DNA of 64,000 nt from an uncultured delta proteobacterium (GCA_900079685.1 LT599018.1:1955528-2019527); one strand, 5' to 3'; positions 50,970 to 62,353 are shown, counted from the first letter of the stretch. The notes: generated by a model from the letters alone, not told the origin. A program made the numbers and translations.

Positions 50970-53900
50970 TCAGCCGCCGTATTCCTTGATGATCTGCTGC
51001 AGAATCTCGTTAGCCAAAGAGGCGTCAAGGTTCTGGTCCATCGCATAGAAGCCGTTGGACTGGACCGTGATGGTCTGGCTTGCGCCATCCTTGGAAACGT
51101 TCAACTCCAGGGTGGTGTTGTTGAAGAAGGTAGCCTCGATACTGGCGCCGTTCTCCGCCTCGAAAGCGAAGGAGCGCGGCGTGCCGGTCTGGGTGAAGAG
51201 GATCTCGAGCCCGGAGACATCCGCAAAGATGTCGGAGAAGCTGATCTGATCGCTCTGGAATGAGAAATCCTTGATGACGTCGTCGCCGCCAAAGTTTTCC
51301 ATGCGCCAGATGAAGGTATCGCTGCCGCCGCCGCCATACAGGACGTCGTTGCCGAGGCCGGCATAGATTTCATCATTGCCGTCACCGCCGTAGACGGTAC
51401 TGGTGGTGCCTTCGGACCCGCCGGCATAGATGGTGTTGTTACCCGTTCCCCCCGTGGGGTCATTGCCGTAGATCGTGTTGTTGCCGGTGCCGCCGTAGAT
51501 GGTGTCGTTGCCGGTGCCGCCGTAGATGACGTTATCGCCCGAGCCGCCGTAGATGGTATCGTCGCCAGCGCCGCCGTAGATCGTGTTGTTGCCGCTGTCG
51601 GCCCAGATCTCGTCGCCCATGTTGCCCGCGCGGATAACGTCGTTGCCCGCGCCGGCATGGATTTCGTTGGAGCCCGCATTGCCGCCGGTAATAACGTCGT
51701 TGCCGTCGCCGGCGAAGATGGTGTTGTTGCCAACACCGTCGATCACCGCGCCGCTGTCCCAGCCGGGCAGGCCGGTGCCATCAACGGTTTCCCCGTTCTG
51801 CGCCGTGTACTCAAGCGTTTCCATCGTAATGGTCAGCTTGCCGTCCGAACTGGTCGGCTCGCCGTACGCATCCACGCCCTTGTAGGTGAACGAATCCACA
51901 TTACCGGGCACGGCATCGGCGTTGGTGAGGTACTTGTAGCTGTAAGTGTAGGTCAGGCCGCCGTCCGCACTCGTCCTGGTGACTTCCAGCGTGCCGTACT
52001 CACCGGCCACCGCCCAGACGTCGTTCATCCAGGAGGCCGTGGCGCCGTTGATCGTCGTCAGGAAGACCGCGTCGCCGTCCTTGTCCGTGAAGGCGATCTC
52101 ACCTTCATAGAAGGGCTGGATGCTGCCGCTTACTTCGCTGACCACGCCCTTGGGCGGCGTATTGGTATCCGTAACCGTGACCACCAGCTTGAGTTGGCCG
52201 GATTCCGCGCCCAAGGCGTCCTTAACCGTGTAGGTGAAGGTTTCCTTGCCGATGAAGTCCGGATTGGTCAGTTTGTAGCTGTAAGTGCCGTTGGCGTTGA
52301 TGGTCAGCACGCCGTTGTCCGTGGTAACCGTCCAGGGGGCGGATCCCACGAGGGAGTTGCCGTTGACCTTGGCCACGCTCATGCTGTCGCCGTCCGGGTC
52401 ATAGACCTTGTTGGCGTCGAGCATGTTGCCGCTCGCCGTGTCGGCACGCAGGGAGTTCAACGAGCCGTCGACAGTGGCGTTGCCCTTGGTCGCGGGCGCG
52501 AGGTTGAATTCCACGCCGTCGGTGCTGACGTCCACGCTCTCGGCAGCCGAGTAAGCGGTGTCGCCATTGGACGTTTCCACGGATTCGGCCACGATTTTGA
52601 TGGAGCTGTCGTCAACAAAGGGTTCCGCGGTATCCGGGCCGTTGATGAGCACCTTCAGGGCCGCCGCTTCCGCCGCCGTTACCCTGTAAACCGGGCCGTC
52701 GGCCAGGTCGAGGCCGCAGCCGGCGGGCAGAGTCGTAAGGGCCGTGCCGTTGATGGACGCGCCCACGGGCAGCTGCACCAGGAAGAAGTGCTGTTCCGAG
52801 CCGTCGGTGTCCGGGAAATCGCCCACGATGTTCAGGGTGATCTCGGCCTTGTGGCCGGCGACCACGTTGTTCTGGGCCACGTCCACGTCGGCGGCGTCGA
52901 TGCTTGTCGCCGCGTCGGCCGTGGCTGTGACGGTGATGGTGGACTCGTTCTCAAAGGCCGTTTCGTTAACCGCGCCCGAGGCGTCCTTGACCGTGGTGGC
53001 CGTATTGACGTCGATCGGGTTGCTGTTGTGGTAATCCGGATCAAGCTGCATTTCGAAGTCGGCGTCAAAGTCAAAGCCATTGGGCGTGTCGATGACAGCC
53101 TTGGCCGTGATATTGCCGCTGCCGTCAATGGCGGTGACCTTCACTTCGATGATCTGGTCGCCGTACTTGACGGTGGCTATGGTGTCGCCGACGGCCACCC
53201 CCGGAGTCGGACCGGCCTGCGTAAAGGTCAACTCGGTCCTGATGACGGTTTCGCCGTTTTCGGCCAGCGTCTGCGCGAGGTTGTCGCCGAGGCTGAGATC
53301 GACCCAGGCGCCCGTGCTTTCAACCAGGATAACGTCCTGCAACGCGGCGCTGTCGGTTTCGACCACGCCCACCTTGAGGGTGAGCTTGTCGCTGCCGGAG
53401 AAGGCCACGTTGTTGTCGAGGGTCTGCTCGCCGGAACCGATCTGGTCGACGCTCATGCCGCGCACTTCAAGGTCGACGGTGCCGTCCGCGCTCGCCTGGG
53501 CCGGGGCCTTGATGGTCACGGTGATCGAGCCGTTGGCGATATCCGCCGCGGAAACCGGGATCTGGAAATAGACCTTGGTCACGCCGTTAATATTCAGGGT
53601 GATGGTCTCGTAGTTGCCGTTCCAGTTGTTCTGCTGTTCGACCAGGATGTAGTTGCCTTCGGCCGTCTGGTCCGTGAACACGCCGGTGATGTCGATTTCT
53701 ACGGCCACCGTGCCGCCGGGCTGCAACGCGCCAGCGCCGCTGACGGCCTGACCGGCCTTGTCGTAGTAGGTCATGGAGCTGATGGACGGATCGTCGCCGA
53801 TCTGGGCCACGGCGTCCACATCCATGTTGGCCTTGTGGTTGGGGTCGGTCTTGTCGGCCGAGGCGCCGTCGGAAATGACAACCTGGTTGGGCAGGTCAAG

Positions 53901-56900
53901 GTCGCCCTTGAACTCGCCGGGGTTGACGCGGAACTGGTCCGCCAGCAGGCTCAGGAACTTGTCGGACAAGGCCGCCTTGTCCGTCGGATCGATGCCGTTA
54001 TACACGGAATCGGAGAAGTCCGGCGTGATGACCAGCGTGCCGTTGCTCCAGGTAACGCTTGCGCCGGGGATGGTGGGCAGATGCGCCGCATCCGCCGCAA
54101 CCCAGTCGCTGCCGTTCCAGAATTCCAGCGAACCCTGGGGAGTCGTGGTGCCGGAGATGACCGGCTGGCCGAGGCTGATGGACTCGATGACGTCGTTGCC
54201 GTCCTGGCCGGCGGCCGAGAAGACAATGATGCCCGCCTTCGCCGGGGCCGCTTCGTCCTGACCGGTTCTGGAGTTATACCAGCCTTCGGCGGCGTCGTCA
54301 TAGGCCTGGTTCACGGAAACGCTCACGGAGAGGCTGACCGTGGACACGTTGATCGCCACCGGGTCGCCCTTTGCGAAGCCGAAGTTGTTGTCGTAATCCA
54401 GTTCGCCGTCATAGTTTTCTTCACGCGACAGGGCGCCGGTGGCCAGTTCGTACTGGGTCACGCCCTTGCCGAGATCCTCGGACGGGATATCGCCGCTGCC
54501 GCCGAGACGTTCCAGCGCCGCGCCGTCAACCGTGACCGTCACGGTTACCGTGGCGTTGCCGTTACTGTCGACTTCACTGTCATGCACCGGGATGGTGAAG
54601 TAGACCTTTCCGTCCGGTCCCATGATCTCGCCGACGCCCGCGCGGTCAACCGACATGCCGGGCAGTTTTTCCAGCAGCATGTAGTGGCCTTCAGAGCCGT
54701 CGAAATCCTGGAACGTGGCTTTAAGGGTCAGCTCAACCTGGTTGTTGGCTCCCATCATGCCCGCGGCCGTGGTGCCGGTACCGGCGTAATCGGGGTCGAG
54801 CACCGCCAGATGGTCGGGCTGCTGGGCCACAGCGTCAACCGTAACGTAGGTGGTGCCGCTGACGGTTTCGCCGTTGCCGTAGGTGATCGTGCAGTCGAGT
54901 TTCACCACGTCGGCGTCGTCGTAGCGGTCAGGCACATAGCGCAGGCCGGTGCCGTCGCCCGGGATCGTCAGGCTCCAGGTTTTACCGCCGTCGGTCGTCG
55001 TCCATTCGCCCTTATCGTGGCCTTCCAGGGTACCCATGGGGCCGTTGGCGTCGCCGGGGATGGTAATGGTCACGCTGGTGATGTCTTCACCCAGGTACTT
55101 ACCGTTGTTGTCGCCGATGATGAGCAGGCCGTTGTCCTCGTACTTATCGTAAATCCCTTCGTGGGCCAGCGGGGTGGCGTTTTCAAAGGTCGGGCGGGAG
55201 TCGATGATGTTGTGGCCGCCGGTGCCGCCCGTGATGTCTATCTCCAGGGTGCCGCCGTGGTCAAAGGCGTAGTTGTTCTCGTAGTTGAACTCCGCGCCGC
55301 TGTCGGTCTTGTCCCCCCGGGCGTAGTCAATGGCTAGCGCGCCGTATTCCAGGCCCTCGTCGCAATTGGAAATGGTCTTGCCGTTAACCTCGATGGTGTA
55401 GAGGTCCTTGGAAGCTTCCAGCATGAAGGAGGCCCGCACGGTATAGCCTTCCGCATCGCTGCCGGTGACATTGTACGTGACGCCGTTGATCACCCACGTG
55501 CCTTCGCCCTTGGCGCAGGCTTCGTCCACCGGGATCAGGAAGTAGCTCTTGCCGTTCACTTCGTAAACTTCGGCCTTGGTGCCGTCCGCGAAGATCACGT
55601 TCCAGCCGCCCTGGGCCTCGATGGCTATGTAGTGCTTTTCGGAACCGTCGCCGAAGTCCTTGAAGGAGGCCGAGAGCGTGATCTTGCTCTGGGAACCTTC
55701 GTGGAAGGTGGGCAGCACGCCGTCCACCTGGTTCATGGCGTTGGTGGCAGCCTCGTCCAGGGCCGTGGGCATCTGGGCTTTGGCGTCCACCAGGATTTCC
55801 ACCGTGCCGGAACGGGTGCCCGTTTCACCGGATTTTGTGTCTTCAAAGCCCACGGTGTAGTGGACGGAGCCGTCGGTGTCCGAGTAGAGGTTCTGGTCGT
55901 ACCGGTATGTCGGCGCGGCCGCGAGATAGTCTTCGTAGGATTCGAAGAGCTGGCCGGGGCCGAACGTAAGGGTACCGTTCGGCAGGTCGGCGGGAATGTT
56001 GAGGGCGTGGGGAACGCCTTCAACCGTGTAGGTCAGCGTCAGGGTGCCGTCGGCGCTCACGCTGTCGAACGTGATGCTGGTCACCGTGTCGTTGACGCCG
56101 AGGTTGATGTTCAGATCGATTTCCACGCCGGTGGCCGCGATGTTGCGGCCGACGGCGGCGGTTACCGAGTTGTCGTCGTACATGAACACCCTGCCGCCGC
56201 CGACGGAACTGTCGATCACGCCGACGTTCAGCGTGTTGTCGTTGAAGGTCACGCCGCGGTTGTTGGTCAGCGGGTCGCTGCCGTCGGGCGTTGCACCGTT
56301 AAGGTCGCTGTCGGTCGGCAGATCCTGGGCCAGGGCGCCGGTCCAGAGGTCGATGGTCTTGCCTTCGTACGCATCGGAAGTGACCATGGCAATGTTCACG
56401 GTGAGGGAGCCGTTTTCAAAGCTCACGCCGAACTGGTTGAGCAGCTCCGAAAGCGTGCTCACGCCGAACTGGTTGAGCAGGGCCGAGAGCGCGGCGGGGT
56501 CGAGGTCCGCCGGGTCGGCGCCGCACGCTTCGATGAGCAGGTCGGCGGAGATCTGGTGGCCCATGCCGTTCTTTTCATACACGGGCACGATTTTCATGGC
56601 CTGGGCACGGTCCATGCCGAACAGGTCGGCCAGCCCGTTGATGAAGGCCTTGAAGTCGCCGGAAAGGTCCGCGTCGAGGGTATACTGCACCAGGACGTAA
56701 TGGCTTTCCGAGCCGTCAAAGTCCCGGAATTCCGCCTTCATCTCAAGATCAAAGGCACCCTTGACGTAGTTCTGCTCGTTGAAGACGTTGCCGGCATCGG
56801 TGTTCACGTCCGGCTTCCACGCAACCGCGTCCACGGTGATCTCGCCGAGGCCTTCGCCGGTCCAGGGGTCGGTACCCTGCGGCAGAGGATAGGAGCCGTC

Positions 56901-59900
56901 GTTCTGGTGGCCGGATTCAAGGTCCGTAATCACGATGCTGTCGTAGCCGAGGCTGAGATCCGCGTCGGAATAGTTTTCGCCGGGGCGGAAGTACATATCG
57001 CTGTCGAACTTGCCGTCGTTGTCCGCGTCCCACATGCCTTCAATGCCGGAAACCGTGCATTCCCACTGGTTCGTATCCTCGTTGAACGTGAATTCGAATT
57101 CCTGGGCGATTTTCGGGTTGCCGTCCTCATAGACGATATTGCCGTTTTCATCATACTCGTAGATCACGATGGAGCCCATGGGGCCGTCTTCTTTGCCGGC
57201 AGTGCCTTCGGCAAAGTCGATCGTGAAGACGATCTTCGCGCTTTCGCCGCCGGCCATGCCGTGCAGGATAACCTTGGCGCCCACGCCTTCGGTCCGGTCG
57301 GCCGAACCGGGGCCGCCGGTGGGCTGATTCACCTCGTCGGTGTAGGCCCAGGGCAGGTTGTTCTCATAGACCACGGCCGGGCCTTCAAGCTCGATGGTGG
57401 GCCGGGATTCGGTAACGCCGATCTTGACGTCCACGGGGTCCGTATTGACCGCTATGTTGTTGGCCGTATCCAGTTCCTCGGAAGGATCCAGCGTGTACTT
57501 GGGCTTGCCGTTCGCGTCGATGCCCTGCAGGCCTTCGGTTTCCATGGCCACACCGCCGACGGAGACTTCTTCGGTGTAATCCGCGTTGATGCCGGTTTCG
57601 GGCACCTTGAGATCCACCGTGGTCGTGACCGTGGCCGCGGACCAGTTGCCGTTCGCGTCAACCTCGATAGTCACGGTGATGCCGTTGTCAAAGGTCTTGG
57701 TGTATACGCCTTCCGCCGGGTTCTGACCCATCTGCACGACCAGCGCGTCGATTTCATCCGTCACTTCGATGCGGAAGTAGGTGTTGCCGTCGCCGGGCTG
57801 GAGCAGACCTTCGGACTGCGCGCAGCTCCACTGGGGATCGCCCTTGCCCACGGCGGGCCGTTCCACCACGATGAACTGGCGTTCGGAAGAGTCGATGTAA
57901 TCCTTGAAGCCCACGGTAACGTCGATGCTGACCGTGTCGCCGGGAGCGGCGGCTTCCTTTTCCACGCCGGTCTGGCCCGCCTTGTCCGGATAGGTGGCTT
58001 CCTCGGGCACCTTCAGGTCAACCGGCCTGTCGGCCACGGCGTCCACGACCACGGAAGACTTGCTGGAGCCGTCTTCGTCCACGATCTTGATCTGCTCGCC
58101 GCCTTTGCCGTCGTCGCTGCCCTTGGTCATTTCATCCAGAATGGCCTTGCCGGCGGCATCCGGGTCCGGGGTCTTCAGGCTGTCGATATTGGTGCTCACG
58201 ACCGTGTCGCCGGAATCCGGGTCCACGATGGTGGCGGCGATGCCGATGGGCACTTCCGCGTCGGAATCGCTTTCCGCGAAAGGCACGTACTTGATGGTTC
58301 CGTTGGCCAGTTGGGCGGTCGTCAGGGTGACGGGAACCTCGTTGCCGTTGGCGTCTATCCCGGTGCAGGCGTACTTGCCGTCCGCGCCGAGGGTGATGAA
58401 CGTGCCGCTAGGGATGGTCACGTCGCCGACCTTGATGACGCCCTGGCCTTCGGCGTCATACTGCAGGTAGATCTTGGTAATCTGCTCGTTATCGCCGTTG
58501 CTGACGCTGATCTGCAAACCTTTCGCCTTGTTGGAAACAGGGGCAAGCGGGTCCACGTGCTGGTTGGGGTCGTTGCCTTCGTAAGCGCTGCCGGCAACGA
58601 ACAGGAGTTTGCCCTGGGCCGGGGCCACGTTATAGGTGACGGGCGCGAGGCCGGTGGACTCGTTGTTGATGTCAAAGACTTCCCCGCCGCTGGTGCGCGG
58701 GTCCGTATCCGTCCCCATTTCCTCGGCGTAGCCGCCGATATTGATGCTGTAGGGCGTGTCCTTGGTGGCCGCGTCGCCGACCTGCACCGTGGCGGACACG
58801 TTGAAGTCTTTCACGTCGTTGTCGACGTCAACCTTGAAGTACGTGACGCCGTTGTGCTGCACAGTGGTCACGCCGTCGGGAAGATTGGCGGGGTCGCTGA
58901 CGTCGTAAGACACGCCGTTGATGACGATGGTGATGACCGTGCCGTTGGCGTTGGAGGCCTGCACCAGGATGCTGTGGTCTTCGGAGCCGTCCTGGTAATC
59001 CTTGAAAGTAACCTCGCCTTTCAGGGTGACGGTGTCGCCCGGGCGCGCGGCCTTGTATTCGGTACCGTTCGCGTCACGGGCGTAATCCACCGCGTCCTTG
59101 TCGGGGTCGGTGGAGGTGGAGATGGTCACCACAGGCTTGTCGGCCACGGCGTCAACCACGACCAGGCCGGCTTCGCCGCCGGTCAAATCGTCGCGCACGA
59201 TGGCGTCGCCCTGCGTGTATTCGCCGGAAGCGATTTTGTCGCCGAAGGTTACGGTACTGGGATCGTTGTCCGTGTCGGCCTTCCAATCGGGATCGGAACT
59301 GATGACCTTGGTGTCGCCAGAGTTCGGGTCCGTGATGCTGGCGACGATGTCGATGTTTACGTCGACGTCGCTGTAGCTGCCGCTGTCCGGCACGTAGCGC
59401 AGATCTATGCCGCTCATGAAGTCGTCAAAGGTCTGGCCGCTCGTGGGTTTGGCCATCAGCGTGCCGATGGTGTCGCCGTCGGCGTCCACCACGTAAGCGC
59501 CGGTGTACAGGATGGTGCCGTCGGGCAGAGTTTTGGTGGCAAAAACCAGGCCGCCGCCTTCGGGAATGGTGATGGCCGGGTTGCCCCAGGCGTCCATAAC
59601 CTTGATCACGCCTTCGCCGTTGGCGTCATGCGTGAGCATGATGGCGTTGACACGCTCCAGGGCCGGGTCTTCGGTGTTGCCAGCCACGCCGTTCACGTGG
59701 GTGATCGTAATTTTGCCGGCGTTTGCGACGGCTTCGGCGCCGTTGGGATCGAGGACGGTCTCGACCTGCTCCCCGCCGTGTTTGTTGGCATTGTTGCCTT
59801 CAAAAGCGAGCGCCGTCTCGATTTTCAGGGTGGAGGTGGCTTCGGCGGACTTGATGGTGGTCCAGTCCGCGCCGTTTTCGTTGACGGCGATGTTGTTGGA

Positions 59901-62351
59901 GTAGTCGTACTCGCCGTCCTTGTGGCCGTCGGTTTCCGTCTCGACGGTAATGGCCTTGGTATAGAGGGTGGCTTCGCTGCTGCCCGCGCCCGCGTCGGGA
60001 GCGGTGACCTGCACGTCGTAAATCAGCTCGCCGGAGCCCATGTCGAAGCGGCTGGAGCCGTCGGGGTCGACGTCACTGGTGACGTCCAGAAGACCGCCGC
60101 TGCCGTCGCTGGCCCAGAAGCGCACGCCGTATTCCAGAGGATCGCTGCCGCTGATGGGGTAGGCTTCGATAAGCAGGTACTGCGCATCGGCGCTCGCGCC
60201 CTGATTACCGCCGGGAGTGAGAATGGAGAGCATCTGGTCGTACAGGGCCTGCAGCATGTCGTGGTTCGCAAGCGTGGTGTCGCCAAGCGCGGCTTCGAGT
60301 TCGGCCATGGTTTCGTAGGGCGCGCCCATCTGCTTGAGCCAGTGGTCGTTGATGGCGTCCTTGCTCAGGAGCGAATCGTTCAGGCCCGTGAAAGACCAGC
60401 CCTTGTCCAGGTAGGTCTGTTGCAGGGTCACGACGACGAAGTGGCTTTCAGAGCCGTCGTTGTCGTCAAAAGCGGCCTTGCCTTCCACGGTGGCCGTTTT
60501 GCCGGGAGCGACGCAATTCGCGCCGGAATCCACGGTGTTGTCGATATCGGCATCCGTGGGCCGGTCAGCGACCGCGTCCACGTAGACGACGGAGTCGTGG
60601 GAGAATACCGCGCTGGCGCCGGAGTCGCCGTCAACAACGGTAATTTCGTAGCTGACCGGAATATCTTGGTCGCTGAAATCCGCATTGGGTTTGAAGACCA
60701 CGGAACCGTCGGGAAGAGCGTCCGGCGTGGTGCCGGCGGGCGGCGTAAGGATTACGCTTATCTTGCCGTTGGCGCCGGGCTGCGGGTCGACCGTCCAGCC
60801 GGCGGCCTGCAGGGCCGTGGTGTCAAGCGTGCCGAGGTTGGAGTCGTATGTCAGTATGATTTCGCTGATGTATTCGTGATCGTTCGCGTCAGCGCCATCA
60901 AGGTATATCTGCACCACAGCGCTTTTGCCGTCGTTGGTGCCGCCGGCGACAGCGCCGGGCACATCATGGGGGCTCACCCCGTGCTTGGTGCCGTCGCCGT
61001 CTTCATAGAACCAGCCCAGGTTGACGTTGAGGGTGGAGTCAATGATATCGATGGACAACTCGTGCTTGCCGGCGGGGTTGAAGGTATAGGACTGGTTGTT
61101 GTCGGTACGCAGTTCCCTGTCGCTGCCTTCGCCTTCGTCGGCCATGGCGCCGGTCCAGATGATGAGTTTATCGTCGGCGGTGCCCGCCTCTCCGTCCTTG
61201 TTGTCCTCGTCCTGCTCCATGCCCTTGACGTAGTTATCGTTCTGCAACTCGGCGTTAATGGTGACAGTGGCGCCGGGCTCGTCCTGGTCGGGGTTGGCCT
61301 GCTGGATCTGTTGCAGGGTTTCGTTGCTGACCGGGATTTGGAAAAAGTCGGCGTACCCGTCAAAATCATCGGAGTTCTGGTCGGCAAGAGGCACGCCGTC
61401 TTTCGTTTTAAGGGTGATGATATCGTCAGCGCCGTAGGTTACGCCATCGACCACGCAGGTCCATTCGGTGCCGTCAGCCGCCGCGGGCGGGCGCTGGATG
61501 AGGATGTAATGCTGTTCGCCCACGTCCGTGGGGTCTTCTTTGCCGTAGTCGTAAAACGTGGCCGTCACCTCGATGGGGATGGACACGGATACGCCCGCGC
61601 GATCATCCAGAACTTCCGCCATGTCGTGCTTGATAAAGCCGTCTTCCCGCGTTTCCTCGAATTCGGACGCCTTGGTCGGGCCGGAGTAAACCACGCCGTC
61701 GGCGGTGGACTCCTTGAAATCCGGCAGGTCCGCGACCGCGTCCACGATGACGACGAAAGAGGGTCCGGGAACCACCGCGGTGTTGCCGGAGCTTTCCGCG
61801 CGGATGTCCAGGGTGGAGGTTATGTCCATGTCCGCATCGGAGTTGGCCGGAGGCTCAAGGAACACGCCGCCGTTGCTGAACTGGTCCGCCGGAACGCGCA
61901 CCGTCTGGTTTATGTCGGTGATGGTGATGGAAGGGGTGGCGGGGTCCGTGGGATCGCCAAGATAAATGACCGCGCCGACATGGAAGCCCGTCATGTTCAC
62001 AAAGTCGCAGACCGTGGTGCCGGAGCCGCTGAAAGCGAACTGCATCTGGCCGTAGCGGTAGATATCCTGGCCGCTTTCAAGGTATTGATAGGGACGCGCG
62101 TCTTCGAACACGCCGACTTCAATGCGGCCGGCGGGGTCCAGGGTCAGGTCGGTGATGACCGAAAGCGAGCCGCCTCCGGACGGATTTTCATCAAGGTATT
62201 GTTCCGGGACTTCATAATCGTAGCCCCAGTAAATGGTGCCGAGGCTCCCCAGACGGTCGATGCCGTCGATGAGCGCGCCCGGATCGTCGGCGTATTCGCC
62301 GGAACCGCTGCCGGGAGCCCCCGCACCCGCGCCGGGACCAGCCGCCGTCAT
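50970..62351 (-). CDS. Giant RTX adhesin (3793 residues), 5'-truncated
   Basis: A very acidic surface protein. From about residue 200 onward, nine modules of about 300-470 residues repeat, each marked by VDAVA(D/Q/W)xP (near 202, 594, 1068, 1439, 1841, 2189 as VDAKAQMP, 2506, 2847 and a degenerate one near 3150) and by a DGSE-H(F/Y) motif. A cadherin-like VCBS region (about 3230-3480) precedes about ten RTX nonapeptides (GGAGDDTIY type, about 3525-3690) and a C-terminal type I secretion signal region with DTFIWRMENFGGDDVIKDF. No type I secretion genes are in the window. It starts abruptly at MTAAGPGAGAG with a stop codon two codons before and no ribosome site. A LapA-like N-terminal retention module is missing; an IS30 transposase fragment abuts the start. 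It may therefore be unexpressed. Confidence 0.92.
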   Translation of the reverse strand: MTAAGPGAGAGAPGSGSGEYADDPGALIDGIDRLGSLGTIYWGYDYEVPEQYLDENPSGGGSLSVITDLTLDPAGRIEVGVFEDARPYQYLESGQDIYRYGQMQFAFSGSGTTVCDFVNMTGFHVGAVIYLGDPTDPATPSITITDINQTVRVPADQFSNGGVFLEPPANSDADMDITSTLDIRAESSGNTAVVPGPSFVVIVDAVADLPDFKESTADGVVYSGPTKASEFEETREDGFIKHDMAEVLDDRAGVSVSIPIEVTATFYDYGKEDPTDVGEQHYILIQRPPAAADGTEWTCVVDGVTYGADDIITLKTKDGVPLADQNSDDFDGYADFFQIPVSNETLQQIQQANPDQDEPGATVTINAELQNDNYVKGMEQDEDNKDGEAGTADDKLIIWTGAMADEGEGSDRELRTDNNQSYTFNPAGKHELSIDIIDSTLNVNLGWFYEDGDGTKHGVSPHDVPGAVAGGTNDGKSAVVQIYLDGADANDHEYISEIILTYDSNLGTLDTTALQAAGWTVDPQPGANGKISVILTPPAGTTPDALPDGSVVFKPNADFSDQDIPVSYEITVVDGDSGASAVFSHDSVVYVDAVADRPTDADIDNTVDSGANCVAPGKTATVEGKAAFDDNDGSESHFVVVTLQQTYLDKGWSFTGLNDSLLSKDAINDHWLKQMGAPYETMAELEAALGDTTLANHDMLQALYDQMLSILTPGGNQGASADAQYLLIEAYPISGSDPLEYGVRFWASDGSGGLLDVTSDVDPDGSSRFDMGSGELIYDVQVTAPDAGAGSSEATLYTKAITVETETDGHKDGEYDYSNNIAVNENGADWTTIKSAEATSTLKIETALAFEGNNANKHGGEQVETVLDPNGAEAVANAGKITITHVNGVAGNTEDPALERVNAIMLTHDANGEGVIKVMDAWGNPAITIPEGGGLVFATKTLPDGTILYTGAYVVDADGDTIGTLMAKPTSGQTFDDFMSGIDLRYVPDSGSYSDVDVNIDIVASITDPNSGDTKVISSDPDWKADTDNDPSTVTFGDKIASGEYTQGDAIVRDDLTGGEAGLVVVDAVADKPVVTISTSTDPDKDAVDYARDANGTEYKAARPGDTVTLKGEVTFKDYQDGSEDHSILVQASNANGTVITIVINGVSYDVSDPANLPDGVTTVQHNGVTYFKVDVDNDVKDFNVSATVQVGDAATKDTPYSINIGGYAEEMGTDTDPRTSGGEVFDINNESTGLAPVTYNVAPAQGKLLFVAGSAYEGNDPNQHVDPLAPVSNKAKGLQISVSNGDNEQITKIYLQYDAEGQGVIKVGDVTIPSGTFITLGADGKYACTGIDANGNEVPVTLTTAQLANGTIKYVPFAESDSDAEVPIGIAATIVDPDSGDTVVSTNIDSLKTPDPDAAGKAILDEMTKGSDDGKGGEQIKIVDEDGSSKSSVVVDAVADRPVDLKVPEEATYPDKAGQTGVEKEAAAPGDTVSIDVTVGFKDYIDSSERQFIVVERPAVGKGDPQWSCAQSEGLLQPGDGNTYFRIEVTDEIDALVVQMGQNPAEGVYTKTFDNGITVTIEVDANGNWSAATVTTTVDLKVPETGINADYTEEVSVGGVAMETEGLQGIDANGKPKYTLDPSEELDTANNIAVNTDPVDVKIGVTESRPTIELEGPAVVYENNLPWAYTDEVNQPTGGPGSADRTEGVGAKVILHGMAGGESAKIVFTIDFAEGTAGKEDGPMGSIVIYEYDENGNIVYEDGNPKIAQEFEFTFNEDTNQWECTVSGIEGMWDADNDGKFDSDMYFRPGENYSDADLSLGYDSIVITDLESGHQNDGSYPLPQGTDPWTGEGLGEITVDAVAWKPDVNTDAGNVFNEQNYVKGAFDLEMKAEFRDFDGSESHYVLVQYTLDADLSGDFKAFINGLADLFGMDRAQAMKIVPVYEKNGMGHQISADLLIEACGADPADLDPAALSALLNQFGVSTLSELLNQFGVSFENGSLTVNIAMVTSDAYEGKTIDLWTGALAQDLPTDSDLNGATPDGSDPLTNNRGVTFNDNTLNVGVIDSSVGGGRVFMYDDNSVTAAVGRNIAATGVEIDLNINLGVNDTVTSITFDSVSADGTLTLTYTVEGVPHALNIPADLPNGTLTFGPGQLFESYEDYLAAAPTYRYDQNLYSDTDGSVHYTVGFEDTKSGETGTRSGTVEILVDAKAQMPTALDEAATNAMNQVDGVLPTFHEGSQSKITLSASFKDFGDGSEKHYIAIEAQGGWNVIFADGTKAEVYEVNGKSYFLIPVDEACAKGEGTWVINGVTYNVTGSDAEGYTVRASFMLEASKDLYTIEVNGKTISNCDEGLEYGALAIDYARGDKTDSGAEFNYENNYAFDHGGTLEIDITGGTGGHNIIDSRPTFENATPLAHEGIYDKYEDNGLLIIGDNNGKYLGEDITSVTITIPGDANGPMGTLEGHDKGEWTTTDGGKTWSLTIPGDGTGLRYVPDRYDDADVVKLDCTITYGNGETVSGTTYVTVDAVAQQPDHLAVLDPDYAGTGTTAAGMMGANNQVELTLKATFQDFDGSEGHYMLLEKLPGMSVDRAGVGEIMGPDGKVYFTIPVHDSEVDSNGNATVTVTVTVDGAALERLGGSGDIPSEDLGKGVTQYELATGALSREENYDGELDYDNNFGFAKGDPVAINVSTVSLSVSVSVNQAYDDAAEGWYNSRTGQDEAAPAKAGIIVFSAAGQDGNDVIESISLGQPVISGTTTPQGSLEFWNGSDWVAADAAHLPTIPGASVTWSNGTLVITPDFSDSVYNGIDPTDKAALSDKFLSLLADQFRVNPGEFKGDLDLPNQVVISDGASADKTDPNHKANMDVDAVAQIGDDPSISSMTYYDKAGQAVSGAGALQPGGTVAVEIDITGVFTDQTAEGNYILVEQQNNWNGNYETITLNINGVTKVYFQIPVSAADIANGSITVTIKAPAQASADGTVDLEVRGMSVDQIGSGEQTLDNNVAFSGSDKLTLKVGVVETDSAALQDVILVESTGAWVDLSLGDNLAQTLAENGETVIRTELTFTQAGPTPGVAVGDTIATVKYGDQIIEVKVTAIDGSGNITAKAVIDTPNGFDFDADFEMQLDPDYHNSNPIDVNTATTVKDASGAVNETAFENESTITVTATADAATSIDAADVDVAQNNVVAGHKAEITLNIVGDFPDTDGSEQHFFLVQLPVGASINGTALTTLPAGCGLDLADGPVYRVTAAEAAALKVLINGPDTAEPFVDDSSIKIVAESVETSNGDTAYSAAESVDVSTDGVEFNLAPATKGNATVDGSLNSLRADTASGNMLDANKVYDPDGDSMSVAKVNGNSLVGSAPWTVTTDNGVLTINANGTYSYKLTNPDFIGKETFTYTVKDALGAESGQLKLVVTVTDTNTPPKGVVSEVSGSIQPFYEGEIAFTDKDGDAVFLTTINGATASWMNDVWAVAGEYGTLEVTRTSADGGLTYTYSYKYLTNADAVPGNVDSFTYKGVDAYGEPTSSDGKLTITMETLEYTAQNGETVDGTGLPGWDSGAVIDGVGNNTIFAGDGNDVITGGNAGSNEIHAGAGNDVIRAGNMGDEIWADSGNNTIYGGAGDDTIYGGSGDNVIYGGTGNDTIYGGTGNNTIYGNDPTGGTGNNTIYAGGSEGTTSTVYGGDGNDEIYAGLGNDVLYGGGGSDTFIWRMENFGGDDVIKDFSFQSDQISFSDIFADVSGLEILFTQTGTPRSFAFEAENGASIEATFFNNTTLELNVSKDGASQTITVQSNGFYAMDQNLDASLANEILQQIIKEYGG

Positions 62352-62353
62352 CG

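Noticed and set aside
51290-51780. Short tandem repeats that could suggest a CRISPR array
   Set aside because: They are in frame with the adhesin and encode GGxGxDxIY nonapeptides (RTX repeats). No spacers or cas genes are present anywhere in the window.
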